64,000 nucleotides of DNA, from assembly GCF_900182615.1 (NCBI RefSeq), contig NZ_FXTE01000001.1, positions 186,001-250,000 on the forward strand, given 5' to 3'. Source of the stretch: Ruegeria faecimaris (GTDB lineage: Bacteria; Pseudomonadota; Alphaproteobacteria; Rhodobacterales; Rhodobacteraceae). Position numbers and translations under genes: made by a program. The notes under the pieces were generated by a model. It was not told where the DNA came from. It saw nothing but the letters and a program-made list of their open reading frames with translations, and searched no databases. Shown here piece after piece: positions 33,610-41,530 of the stretch (its first letter is position 1; each line of letters opens with the position of its first letter).

Positions 33610-34422
33610 GTGTCTACAAGTGACAAAAACTTCACCGGCTCAATTCCAGACATTTATGATGAATTTCTGGTTCCATTGATTTTCGAATCTTATGCTGCAG
33701 ACTTGGCAAAGAGAGTCGCTGATACCAAACCCAAAGCTGTTTTGGAGACCGCCGCGGGTAGCGGAGTAGTAACACGTGCGTTGGCCCCGCTGCTGAGCGA
33801 CGAAATTCGTTATGTGGTTACTGATTTAAATCAACCGATGTTGGACAGAGCGTCAACGCAGCAACCGAAAGCCAATCGAATAGAATGGAAGCAGGCGGAT
33901 GCGTTGGCGTTGCCCTTTGAGACAAATACATTTGACGTTGTCTGTTGCCAGTTTGGGGTGATGTTTTTTCCTGACAAAGTAGCTGGTTACAAGGAAGCCC
34001 TTCGTGTTTTGAAGGATGGCGGGTGTTTTATCTTCAATGTTTGGGACAGTATCGAAGAGAACGAGTTTGCGCATTGCGTGACGAAGACGGCATCTCGGTT
34101 TTTCCCGGAAGATCCCCCAGTGTTTTTAGCAAGAACACCCCATGGGCACGGCAATATTGATTCAATTGTCGATGATCTTAAGGAAGCTGGTTTTTCGGAT
34201 ATCGAAACACTGACCATTTCCGAGCAAAGCCGAGCGAGCAATCCGCAAGCTCCGGCAGTGGCTTACTGCCAGGGGACACCGCTTAGAAATGAGTTGGAAG
34301 AACGTGCTGCGGGCTCATTGACTGAAATTACAGACGCCGCCGCCGCCGACATCGAAAAGCTGTTTGGTAAAGGGCCGGTGTCCGGCAAAATTCAGGGGCA
34401 TGTTTTTCTTGCGAGACCGTAA
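33610..34422 (+). CDS. Class I SAM-dependent methyltransferase, inserted in the GTA cluster
   Basis: A 270-residue Rossmann-fold methyltransferase. Motif I is VLETAAGSGVVTRAL (about 45-59), motif II region VVTDLNQPMLDRA, then ADALALPF, FDVVCCQFGVMFFPDKV and ALRVLKDGGCFIFNVW. The substrate cannot be told. It starts with GTG at 33610 after GGGGAGGG. It lies between terminase and portal, where known GTA clusters have no such gene. Its composition differs sharply: bases 33661-33720 contain 25 G+C of 60, against 41 of 60 in the portal gene at 34741-34800. It has its own spacers, 119 bases before and 171 after. Recent acquisition is inferred. It could be cargo, a host gene or a modifier of packaged DNA. 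Confidence 0.88.
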   Translation: MSTSDKNFTGSIPDIYDEFLVPLIFESYAADLAKRVADTKPKAVLETAAGSGVVTRALAPLLSDEIRYVVTDLNQPMLDRASTQQPKANRIEWKQADALALPFETNTFDVVCCQFGVMFFPDKVAGYKEALRVLKDGGCFIFNVWDSIEENEFAHCVTKTASRFFPEDPPVFLARTPHGHGNIDSIVDDLKEAGFSDIETLTISEQSRASNPQAPAVAYCQGTPLRNELEERAAGSLTEITDAAAADIEKLFGKGPVSGKIQGHVFLARP

Positions 34423-34593
34423 ACGCCAAATTGATTTTTCTACCCACTCTATTCGCTTCTGCGTTGTGAATTAGTAAGAATTCCAACCCGTTGCCCTACC
34501 CCCGTACGTTCTATTCCCGAGGCATAAACTTCTCTGCGTCATAACTCCTTTCAACAAGCCGGACACAGCGGCGACAGAAAGGAGCATCTGGAC

Positions 34594-35757
34594 ATGGTAT
34601 TCGATTTCTTGCGTCGTGGAGCGGCAGAGGAAGCGCCCGAAGCAAAGGCAAGTGCAGCCGGACCCGTGGTTGCATGGCAAACCGGTGGGCGCGTGGCGTG
34701 GAGCCCTCGGGACACGGTATCGCTGACGCGGACGGGGTTTTCGGGGAACCCGGTGGGGTTTCGCTCGGTCAAGCTGATTGCCGAGGCGGCGGCGGCGTTA
34801 CCTTTGGTGCTGCAGGATCAGGCGCAGCGGTATGAGACGCATCCGATCCTGTCCCTGATGCGGCGTCCTAATGCGGCGCAGGGACGGGCAGAGTTGATGG
34901 AGGCCTTGTTCGGGCAGTTGCTGCTGTCGGGCAATGCCTATGTTGAGGCTGTGCAGGCCGAGGAAGGACTGCCGGTTGAGCTGCATGTGCTGCGATCCGA
35001 TCGGATGAGCGTGGTGCCGGGAGCGGATGGCTGGCCCAAGGCGTATGATTACGCTGTGGGCGGCAAGAAACACCGGTTTGCGGCGGAAAATATCTGTCAT
35101 ATCAAGTCGTTCCACCCGCAAGATGATCATTACGGGTTCTCGCCGATGCAGGCGGCGGCGATGGCGATTGATGTGCATAACAGCGCGTCGCGTTGGTCAA
35201 AATCGCTGCTGGACAATGCGGCGCGGCCTTCGGGGGCGCTGGTCTGGAAGGGCGGTGATGGCCATGGAGTTATGGCCGAGGACCAGTTCCGGCGTCTGTC
35301 CGATGAGATTGAGCAGAACTATCGCGGGGCGCGGAATGCTGGTCGTCCGATGGTTCTGGAAGGGGGGTTGGATTGGAAGCCGATGGGCTTTTCGCCCTCG
35401 GACATGGAGTTTCAGAAGACCAAGGAAGCCGCCGCCCGCGAGATCGCGCTGGCCTTTGGGGTCCCGCCGATGCTGCTGGGGATACAAGGCGACGCGACCT
35501 ATTCGAACTATCAGGAGGCCAACCGGGCGTTCTATCGCCTGACCGTGCTGCCCCTGGTGACGCGGGTGGCGGCGGCGGTGTCGGAGTGGCTGGCGGGTTT
35601 TTCCGGTGAGGAATTGGTGCTGAAGCCCGATCTGGATCAGGTGCCTGCGCTGTCGGCGGAACGGGACGCGCAATGGGCGCGGGTCAATGGGGCCGAATTC
35701 CTGAGCGATGCCGAAAAGCGCGCCTTGCTGGGGCTGCCGGAGCGTGCGGATGGCTGA
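34594..35757 (+). CDS. orfg3: GTA g3, portal protein
   Basis: An HK97-type portal of 387 residues forming the dodecameric DNA gate of the head. Typical stretches are FSGNPVGFRSVKLIAEAAAA, PLVLQDQ, RPNAAQGRAELMEALFGQLL, GNAYVEAV, SPMQAAAMAIDVHNSASRWS and GVPPMLLGIQGDATYSNYQE. The ATG at 34594 follows AAAGGAGCATCTGGAC. It begins with a short Ala/Glu-rich leader after MVFDFLRRG. Its stop overlaps the start of g3.5 by eight bases. Neighbouring g2 is displaced by the methyltransferase insertion. Confidence 0.96.
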   Translation: MVFDFLRRGAAEEAPEAKASAAGPVVAWQTGGRVAWSPRDTVSLTRTGFSGNPVGFRSVKLIAEAAAALPLVLQDQAQRYETHPILSLMRRPNAAQGRAELMEALFGQLLLSGNAYVEAVQAEEGLPVELHVLRSDRMSVVPGADGWPKAYDYAVGGKKHRFAAENICHIKSFHPQDDHYGFSPMQAAAMAIDVHNSASRWSKSLLDNAARPSGALVWKGGDGHGVMAEDQFRRLSDEIEQNYRGARNAGRPMVLEGGLDWKPMGFSPSDMEFQKTKEAAAREIALAFGVPPMLLGIQGDATYSNYQEANRAFYRLTVLPLVTRVAAAVSEWLAGFSGEELVLKPDLDQVPALSAERDAQWARVNGAEFLSDAEKRALLGLPERADG

Positions 35758-35968
35758 AGGATATCCGCCATTCGATTGCGCGCCAGGCTTGCGGCTGGCC
35801 GCGCATGAGCGGGTGGCCGAGATCCAGCATGAACATCTGTGCAGGCGGCTGGATCAGATCGAAGAGATGATGGAGCGGCTGGAGAGGCGGTTGTGGCTGA
35901 CGGTGTATGGCGTGGCAGCGGTGATCCTGGCGCAGGCGTTTCAGTCATTCCTTTCAGTAACACCATGA
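35750..35968 (+). CDS. orfg3.5: GTA g3.5, head formation protein
   Basis: A 72-residue protein starting MAEGYPPFDCAPGLRLAAHE, with a central coiled-coil-prone stretch (RRLDQIEEMMERLERRL) and a C-terminal hydrophobic segment (TVYGVAAVILAQAFQSFL). Position between portal and protease and the short length match RcGTA g3.5, which is needed for head formation. The start overlaps the end of g3 (ATGGCTGA), indicating coupled translation. The hydrophobic end suggests transient membrane contact, which is inference. Confidence 0.8.
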   Translation: MAEGYPPFDCAPGLRLAAHERVAEIQHEHLCRRLDQIEEMMERLERRLWLTVYGVAAVILAQAFQSFLSVTP

Positions 35969-35994
35969 ATTCAGCAGGTTACATGGAGAAGATT

Positions 35995-36540
35995 ATGGAT
36001 TTGGAGCATAAGTTCGCACGGTTCGGAGAGGGCCTTTCGGTGACCGAGGACGCGGTGATCGAAGGTTATGCCAGCCTGTTTGGACAGGTGGATCAGGGCA
36101 GTGACGTGGTGCAGAAAGGTGCGTATCGCGGTTCCCTTGAGGGGCTGGCTACAGCGGGCCAAAGGGTCAAGATGCTGTGGCAGCACGATCCGGCGCAACC
36201 CATCGGGGTTTGGGACGAGGTGCGCGAGGACGACCGGGGCCTGTGGGTCAAGGGCCGTCTGCTGAAAAGCACGCAAAAGGGCCGCGAGGCGGCCGAGTTG
36301 ATCCGGGCGGGCGCAATGGATGGCCTGTCGATTGGCTATCGTACCAAGCGCGCCGTGAAGAATGACAAGGGCCAGCGGGTCCTGACCGAACTGGAGCTGT
36401 GGGAGGTGTCGCTGGTGACGTTCCCGATGCTGCCCAGTGCGCGGGTGGCGGCAAAGGGGGTGGACCCCGAGGCCGAGAACACCTGGCGCAGTATTGCCGA
36501 GGTGTTTGATCACGCCCGGCAGGAACTGGCGCGAACCTAG
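35995..36540 (+). CDS. orfg4: GTA g4, prohead protease
   Basis: A caudoviral prohead protease (HK97 gp4 / U35 family), about 181 residues, that trims the capsid protein during head maturation. GYASLFGQVDQGSDVVQKGA, the catalytic His in LWQHDPAQPIGVW, and AGAMDGLSIGYRTK with the catalytic Ser, followed by LWEVSLVTFPMLPSA, are the family blocks. Starts at 35965, 35983 and 35995 are all possible; 35995 has GGAG six bases upstream and gives MDLEHKFARF, the usual GTA N-terminus. The frame stays open upstream to 35839 through g3.5, which I take as chance. Confidence 0.92.
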   Translation: MDLEHKFARFGEGLSVTEDAVIEGYASLFGQVDQGSDVVQKGAYRGSLEGLATAGQRVKMLWQHDPAQPIGVWDEVREDDRGLWVKGRLLKSTQKGREAAELIRAGAMDGLSIGYRTKRAVKNDKGQRVLTELELWEVSLVTFPMLPSARVAAKGVDPEAENTWRSIAEVFDHARQELART

Positions 36541-36575
36541 CGCGCCGAAACCTCACCCCCAAAAAGGAAGTGCTG

Positions 36576-37754
36576 ATGAGCAAGACCGAAACCCCGGCCT
36601 TGACCGGAGAGGGTGTGCCCCTGGTTCAGGAGGTGAAGCAGGCGATGACTGGCTTCGTGAACGAATTCAAGGGCCTCAAGGCTGAAGTTAAGACAAAATT
36701 GCAACAGACAGAAGAGCGACTGACCATGCTGGATCGTAAATCAACCATCGCGGCACGCCCGCATCTTGCGGCCTCAATCGAGGACGGCGCACCGCATCAG
36801 AAGGCCTTTGATGCCTATGTGCGTTCGGGTGAGGATGACGGCCTGCGTGGTCTTGAGATGGAGGTGAAATCCCTCTCGAGCGCTGTGAACAGTGACGGTG
36901 GGTACCTGATTGACCCGCAAACCGCCGAGATCATCAAATCGGTGCTGAAATCTACGGCCTCTATCCGCTCGATTGCTTCGATCGTAAATGTCGAGGCGAA
37001 CTCGTTCGATGTTTTGATCGACCACACGGATGTCGGTGCGGGCTGGGCAGATGAAAATGCTGCGGCGAGCGAAACCAGCACCCCGTCGATTGACCGAATC
37101 TCGATCCCGCTGCACGAGTTGAGCGCACTGCCCAAAGCCTCGCAGCGACTGCTGGATGACAGCGCGTTCGATGTCGAGGGTTGGCTGGCCGGCCGTATCG
37201 CGGACAAGTTTGCACGCGCCGAGGCCTCGGCCTTTATCAACGGCGACGGTGCGGACAAACCCAAGGGTATTCTGAACCACGCCAAGGTCGACAACGATGT
37301 CTGGGATTGGGGTAACATTGGTTATATCCCCACCGGCATCGATGGCGGTGTCGAGGCGGATGCCATTGTGGACGTGGTTTATGCGCTGGGTGCGCAGTAC
37401 CGGGTCAACGGGACCTTCGTGATGAACTCGAAAACTGCTGGTCTGATCCGCAAGCTGAAAGACAGCGATGGCCGCTTCTTGTGGTCGGACGGTCTGGCTG
37501 CGGGTGAGCCGGCACGTCTGATGGGGTATCCGGTGCTGATCGCCGAAGATATGCCGGATGCGGGAACCGACAGCTTTTCGATTGCTTTCGGTGACTTCCA
37601 GGCGGGCTATACCATCGCCGAGCGTCCGGACCTGCGCGTATTGCGCGATCCCTTCAGCGCCAAACCGCATGTTCTGTTCTATGCGACCAAGCGCGTCGGC
37701 GGCGATGTCAGCGACTTTGCTGCGATCAAACTCGTGAAATTCGGCACCGCCTAA
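36576..37754 (+). CDS. orfg5: GTA g5, major capsid protein
   Basis: An HK97-fold capsid protein of 392 residues. Residues 1 to about 100 form the helical scaffolding (delta) region (VKQAMTGFVNEFKGLKAEV), removed by g4 in maturation. The capsid core follows: GGYLIDPQTAEIIKSVLKST, PLHELSALPKASQRLLDD, EASAFINGDGADKPKGIL, NSKTAGLIRKLKDSDGRFLW and GDFQAGYTIAERPDLRVLRD. The start ATG at 36576 follows AAGGAAGTGCTG. A structured 171-base spacer separates it from g6; this is the only large gap between structural genes apart from the methyltransferase insertion. Confidence 0.97.
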   Translation: MSKTETPALTGEGVPLVQEVKQAMTGFVNEFKGLKAEVKTKLQQTEERLTMLDRKSTIAARPHLAASIEDGAPHQKAFDAYVRSGEDDGLRGLEMEVKSLSSAVNSDGGYLIDPQTAEIIKSVLKSTASIRSIASIVNVEANSFDVLIDHTDVGAGWADENAAASETSTPSIDRISIPLHELSALPKASQRLLDDSAFDVEGWLAGRIADKFARAEASAFINGDGADKPKGILNHAKVDNDVWDWGNIGYIPTGIDGGVEADAIVDVVYALGAQYRVNGTFVMNSKTAGLIRKLKDSDGRFLWSDGLAAGEPARLMGYPVLIAEDMPDAGTDSFSIAFGDFQAGYTIAERPDLRVLRDPFSAKPHVLFYATKRVGGDVSDFAAIKLVKFGTA

Positions 37755-37925
37755 AGCGGGCTGAATCCCGGGGGGCCTTCGCCCCTCGGGGCGGCGGGCA
37801 CGGGTCGGGGTGAGACCCCTGCGTTGTCTAGCTGCTCCCCTCCGTCCGAGCAACGTGGGGCGGCGCGTGCCCGTCAATTCCTGAAGTTACGGCCCCGGAG
37901 GGGTCCGAGATTGCGGAGTGAATGG
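37755..37925 (+). other. Structured GC-rich spacer between g5 and g6
   Basis: No supported gene. Several complementary segments suggest a folded RNA: GGGCACG (37796-37802) with CGTGCCC (37866-37872), enclosing GGGTC...GACCC and a second stem CCCC-TG-CGTTG with CAACG-T-GGGG. There is no T-tract, so it is not a plain terminator. It follows the most highly needed product, the capsid, so a role in mRNA stability or dosage is possible. Confidence 0.45.
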
Positions 37926-38525
37926 ATGATGTTGATCGAAGAAACCGCCATCGCGGATGCGGCGCTGCCGGTGGATCAGTTCAAGGCGCATTTGAGGCTG
38001 GGAACAGGCTTTACTGGTGCCGGCGTGCAGGATGAAGTGCTCAAGGGCTTCTTAAGGGCGGCGATTGCTGCGATTGAGGCGCTTACCGGGAAGGTACTTA
38101 TCACGCGTGAGTTTTCCTGGAGCCTTAACAGTTGGCGTGACCCTGCGGGCGAAGTGCTGCCTGTGGCGCCGGTCTCGACCATCAATACGGTCAGTTTGAC
38201 GGATGCAGCGGGTACTGAAACCGCCGTTTCGTCTGACAGATACAGATTGGATCTCGATAGCCAGCGCCCGCGGATACGCCCTGCCGGGGCTGTCTTGCCC
38301 GCTATTTCGACCGGCGGATCCGTGAAGATCGCGTTTATCGCCGGTATTGTCGGGGAATGGTCAAGCTTGCCGGCAGATCTTGGGCAGGCGGTTCTGCTGT
38401 TGGCCGCGCATTACTATGAATACCGGGATGAGACCACGTTGGGTGCCGGCTGTATGCCCTTTGGCGTGACCAGCCTGATCCAACGCTATCGTGTGGTTCG
38501 TTTTGGTGCAGGGGTGGCCCAATGA
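37926..38525 (+). CDS. orfg6: GTA g6, head-tail connector (adaptor)
   Basis: A 199-residue helical connector related to phage gp6-like adaptors. MMLIEETAIADAALPVDQFK starts the protein; FLRAAIAAIEALTGKVLITR and LGQAVLLLAAHYYEYRDE are characteristic of the fold that docks below the portal. The ATG at 37926 follows GGAG seven bases earlier; a longer frame to 37824 runs through the structured spacer and has no family sequence. It is linked to g7 by an ATGA overlap. Confidence 0.9.
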   Translation: MMLIEETAIADAALPVDQFKAHLRLGTGFTGAGVQDEVLKGFLRAAIAAIEALTGKVLITREFSWSLNSWRDPAGEVLPVAPVSTINTVSLTDAAGTETAVSSDRYRLDLDSQRPRIRPAGAVLPAISTGGSVKIAFIAGIVGEWSSLPADLGQAVLLLAAHYYEYRDETTLGAGCMPFGVTSLIQRYRVVRFGAGVAQ

Positions 38526-38860
38526 AGGCGCCCCGGCTGAATAGAAAACTGTTGCTTGAATCCTCCGTGCGCACCGCTGATGGCGCCGGTGGGTATCTGG
38601 AAACATGGGTCGCCTTGGGCTCGGTTTGGGCCGAAGTCACTGCGCGCAGCGGGTCAGAGCGAAATGTTGCAGGGTTGCCGGTTTCGCGTGTCGGCTACCG
38701 GATTGTGGTTCGTGGCGCACCCGAAGGATCGACCATGCGCCCCTCGCCGGATCAGCGGTTTGCGGAAGGCACACGCCGTTTCGTTATCCGCGCCGTCGCC
38801 GAGCGGGACCTGCGCGGCCAGTACTTGATCTGCTTTGCGGATGAGGAGGTGGCGGTATGA
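38522..38860 (+). CDS. orfg7: GTA g7, head-tail closure (stopper) protein
   Basis: A 112-residue protein of the phage head-tail joining family (SPP1 gp16 / Bacteriophage SPBc2-like). RKLLLESSVRTADGAGGYLE, WVALGSVWAEVTARSGSE and the final RFVIRAVAERDLRGQYLICF are typical. It probably closes the channel beneath g6. Its start overlaps the g6 stop and its stop overlaps the g8 start, both as ATGA. Confidence 0.9.
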   Translation: MKAPRLNRKLLLESSVRTADGAGGYLETWVALGSVWAEVTARSGSERNVAGLPVSRVGYRIVVRGAPEGSTMRPSPDQRFAEGTRRFVIRAVAERDLRGQYLICFADEEVAV

Positions 38861-39270
38861 GCTATGGTGTTTCAGCCGCGTTGCAGGCGGCAATTTACCA
38901 GAAATTGTCGGAAGACACACAGATCAGCACTCTTTCAGGTGGAGCGATCTATGACGCCGTTCCAGCGGGTTCAGTTCCGCAAACCTATGTGACGCTGGGC
39001 CCGGAAGAGGTGCGCGATGCCTCGGACCGGTCGGGGACCGGTGCGGTGCATCGGTTCACGGTGTCCGTCGTGTCCGAAGCTGCCGGGTTCGGTGCAGCAA
39101 AAACGTTGGCGGGGGCGGTTTGTGACGCCCTGGACAGTGCGGGGCTGACCCTGGATCGAGGCCGATTGGTCGGGCTGTGGTTCGAACGTGCCTCGGCCCG
39201 TCGGACCGGAACGGGCGGCGCGATCCGCCAGATCGACCTGAAATTCCGCGCCCGCGTGGAAGACGATTAA
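38857..39270 (+). CDS. orfg8: GTA g8, tail terminator (DUF3168)
   Basis: 137 residues, DUF3168 family. ALQAAIYQKLSEDTQISTL is the usual start; GAIYDAVPAGSVPQTYVTLG and the terminal RQIDLKFRARVEDD complete the compact fold that caps the tail tube at the head interface. ATGA overlap with g7 and 20 bases before g9. Confidence 0.9.
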   Translation: MSYGVSAALQAAIYQKLSEDTQISTLSGGAIYDAVPAGSVPQTYVTLGPEEVRDASDRSGTGAVHRFTVSVVSEAAGFGAAKTLAGAVCDALDSAGLTLDRGRLVGLWFERASARRTGTGGAIRQIDLKFRARVEDD

Positions 39271-39290
39271 GCAATCAACGGAGAGAGCAA

Positions 39291-39704
39291 ATGGCTGCCC
39301 AGAACGGAAAAGACCTGTTGGTCAAAGTGGATATGAACGGCTCAGGCCTGTTCGAGACCATTGCGGGGCTGCGTGCCACGCGGGTCAGTTTCAACGCGGA
39401 AAGTGTCGATGTGACCAGCCTGGAAAGCCAGGGTGGCTGGCGCGAGCTTTTGTCTGGCGCGGGGGTCAAGTCGGCCTCGATTTCGGGCTCGGGCGTATTC
39501 AAGGACGCGGGAACGGATGAACGCGCGCGACAGCTGTTCTTTGACGGTGAGACACCGGGTTTCCAGATCATCATCCCGGATTTCGGGATTGTTGAGGGTG
39601 CGTTCCAGGTGACCGGCATCGAATATGCGGGCTCTCACAATGGCGAAGCGACCTATGAAATGAGCATGGCAAGCGCCGGTGCTCTGACCTTTACGGCGCT
39701 GTAA
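39291..39704 (+). CDS. orfg9: GTA g9, major tail (tube) protein
   Basis: A 137-residue tube-forming protein (phage major tail protein, TP901-1 type). QNGKDLLVKVDMNGSGLFET, then AESVDVTSLESQGGWRELL, and FQVTGIEYAGSHNGEATYEM near the C-terminus are family motifs. Hexameric rings of it build the GTA tail. GGAGAGAGCAA precedes the ATG. It is immediately followed by g10. Confidence 0.93.
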   Translation: MAAQNGKDLLVKVDMNGSGLFETIAGLRATRVSFNAESVDVTSLESQGGWRELLSGAGVKSASISGSGVFKDAGTDERARQLFFDGETPGFQIIIPDFGIVEGAFQVTGIEYAGSHNGEATYEMSMASAGALTFTAL

Positions 39705-39706
39705 CG

Positions 39707-40027
39707 ATGGCCAATCCGTGGACAGGAGAGGTGGCACTGACCATCGATGGAGAGCAACGGGTTCTGAAGCTGACCTTGGGCGCTTTGGCGGAACTGGAAC
39801 GGGAATTGGGCACAGGGACACTGGTTGAACTGGTGCAAAGGTTCGAAGGCGGCGCCTATTCCAGCGGTGATGTTCTGGCGCTTATCGTCGCCGGGCTGCG
39901 GGGGGGCGGGGCCAATGTCACCCGCGCCGATCTGCTGAGTGCCGAGATTGAGGGCGGGCCAATGCACGGCGCGTGTGCTGCGGCCGAGTTGTTGGCAAGG
40001 GCCTTCATGGTGCCGGGGCAGGCATGA
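39707..40027 (+). CDS. orfg10: GTA g10, tail assembly chaperone
   Basis: A 106-residue protein of the gene-transfer-agent g10 family (GTA TAC 1 type). GEVALTIDGEQRVLKLTLGA, LAELERELGTGTLVELVQRF and DVLALIVAGLRGGG are characteristic. With g10.1 it should coat the tape measure before tube assembly. It starts two bases after the g9 stop and overlaps g10.1 by ATGA, replacing the programmed frameshift that many phages use here. Confidence 0.9.
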   Translation: MANPWTGEVALTIDGEQRVLKLTLGALAELERELGTGTLVELVQRFEGGAYSSGDVLALIVAGLRGGGANVTRADLLSAEIEGGPMHGACAAAELLARAFMVPGQA

Positions 40028-40233
40028 GCGGGTTCGACTGGCCCGCATTGATGCGGGCCGGATACCTCAGCCTACGCCTGACACCGGATCAATTCTGGAG
40101 CCTTACCCCGGCCGAGTTGCGGCTGATGCTGGGGCATGGCGCGGGCATGCCTTCGATGAACAGAATGGGTTTGGATGCGTTGCTGACGGCCTATCCGGAC
40201 AAGACAATAGGAGAGCGTGATGACGGATCGTAA
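40024..40233 (+). CDS. orfg10.1: GTA g10.1, second tail assembly chaperone
   Basis: A 69-residue protein, MSGFDWPALMRAGYLSLRLT then PDQFWSLTPAELRLMLG, matching the small phage tail assembly chaperone family seen in all GTA clusters of this type. It overlaps both neighbours (g10 by four bases, g11 by 14), so the three are translated as a coupled block. Confidence 0.88.
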   Translation: MSGFDWPALMRAGYLSLRLTPDQFWSLTPAELRLMLGHGAGMPSMNRMGLDALLTAYPDKTIGERDDGS

Positions 40234-40882
40234 CGGGTTGGAAGACCTGCAGGAGCGGGGCGAGGCGCTTGGCGACTCGTTGGGTGATGCGGCGTCGATG
40301 GCCGCGGCATTTGATGGGCAGATGAAGCGCATCAAAGCAGCCTTTGAGGAAACGGGCAAGGATGTTGCAACGCTGGAGCGTGGCATGTCCGGTGGCCTGC
40401 GACGGGCGTTCGATGGAGTCGTGATGGACGGAATGAACCTGTCCGATGCGCTGGACGTTTTGAAGAACTCGATGATCCGCACCGCTTATTCTGCTGCGAT
40501 CAAACCGGTCACGGATCATTTCGGCGGCCTTCTAGCCAATGGGATCGGAGGTTTTGTGAAGGGCATTCTTCCTTTTGCTGACGGCGGCAGCTTCAGCCAA
40601 GGACGGGTGATGCCCTTTGCCAACGGTGGAGTGATCAGCGGTCCAACCACGTTTCCAATGCGTGGCGGCACCGGGCTGATGGGCGAGGCTGGCCCCGAGG
40701 CCATCATGCCGCTGGCCCGCGGTACCGATGGGAAGTTGGGCGTGCGCATGTCTGGCGGCGGCTCTGCGGTGAACGTGGTGATGAACATCACGACCCCGGA
40801 CGTGCAAGGTTTCCGTCGAAGCCAAAGCCAGATCGCGGCCCAGATGAGCCGCGCGCTGGGCCGTGGCAATCGCAATAAGTAG
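40220..40882 (+). CDS. orfg11: GTA g11, tape measure protein
   Basis: At 220 residues this is a very short tape measure, in keeping with the short GTA tail. A helical N-terminal half (LEDLQERGEALGDSLGDAAS, then MKRIKAAFEETGKDVATLER) leads to a Gly-rich hydrophobic segment (FGGLLANGIGGFVKGILPFA) and the conserved FADGGSFSQGRVMPFANGGV region. ATG at 40220 is chosen over GTG at 40217. It overlaps g10.1. Confidence 0.92.
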   Translation: MTDRNGLEDLQERGEALGDSLGDAASMAAAFDGQMKRIKAAFEETGKDVATLERGMSGGLRRAFDGVVMDGMNLSDALDVLKNSMIRTAYSAAIKPVTDHFGGLLANGIGGFVKGILPFADGGSFSQGRVMPFANGGVISGPTTFPMRGGTGLMGEAGPEAIMPLARGTDGKLGVRMSGGGSAVNVVMNITTPDVQGFRRSQSQIAAQMSRALGRGNRNK

Positions 40883-40897
40883 ATCAGGGAGCAGACC

Positions 40898-41530
40898 ATG
40901 AATTTCCACGAGGTGAGATTTCCGGCCAGCCTGAGTTTTGGTTCGGTCGGTGGGCCCGAGAGGCGCACGGATATTGTGACGCTGGCGAACGGGTTCGAAG
41001 AGCGCAATACCCCCTGGGCGCATTCGCGGCGTCGCTATGATGCCGGTCTGGGTATGCGATCCTTGGATGACATCGAAACGTTGATCTCGTTCTTCGAGGC
41101 GAGGCAGGGACAGATGTTTGGATTTCGCTGGAAAGACTGGTCCGATTTTAAATCTGGTGCGGCTACGGGCGAAGTTGCCCAAGGCGACCAGATCATTGCG
41201 CAAGGTGATGGCGTAGCGACAGAATTCCAGTTGGTAAAGACCTATTCCTCGGGTGGATTCAGTTATGTAAGGCCGGTCGTCAAACCCGTATTGGGAACCG
41301 TCCGCGTGGGCGTCGAGCAGGATGAGATGCGTGAAGGTGTCGACTTCGAGGTGGATCTGAACTCGGGGTTGGTCACGTTCTATTCGCCTCCGCCTGAACG
41401 GGTTGATATCACCGCCGGCTTTGAATTCGATGTGCCAGTGAGGTTTGACACCGACAAGATCCAGACAAGTGTCGCGAGTTTTCAGGCAGGGGACGTTCCG
41501 AACGTGCCAGTGGTCGAGGTGCGTGTCTGA
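40898..41530 (+). CDS. orfg12: GTA g12, distal tail protein (DUF2460 / TIGR02217)
   Basis: A 210-residue Dit-like protein at the start of the baseplate. MNFHEVRFPASLSFGSVGGP, RRTDIVTLANGFEERN, YDAGLGMRSLDDIETLISFF, and RWKDWSDFKS are family signatures. Ends VPVVEVRV with the stop overlapping the ATG of g13 by one base. Confidence 0.94.
   Translation: MNFHEVRFPASLSFGSVGGPERRTDIVTLANGFEERNTPWAHSRRRYDAGLGMRSLDDIETLISFFEARQGQMFGFRWKDWSDFKSGAATGEVAQGDQIIAQGDGVATEFQLVKTYSSGGFSYVRPVVKPVLGTVRVGVEQDEMREGVDFEVDLNSGLVTFYSPPPERVDITAGFEFDVPVRFDTDKIQTSVASFQAGDVPNVPVVEVRV

Noticed and set aside
36774-37877. 367-residue open frame antisense to the capsid gene
   Set aside because: It lies wholly opposite a well-supported gene, has no ribosome site or recognised domain, and long antisense frames are expected in GC-rich coding DNA.
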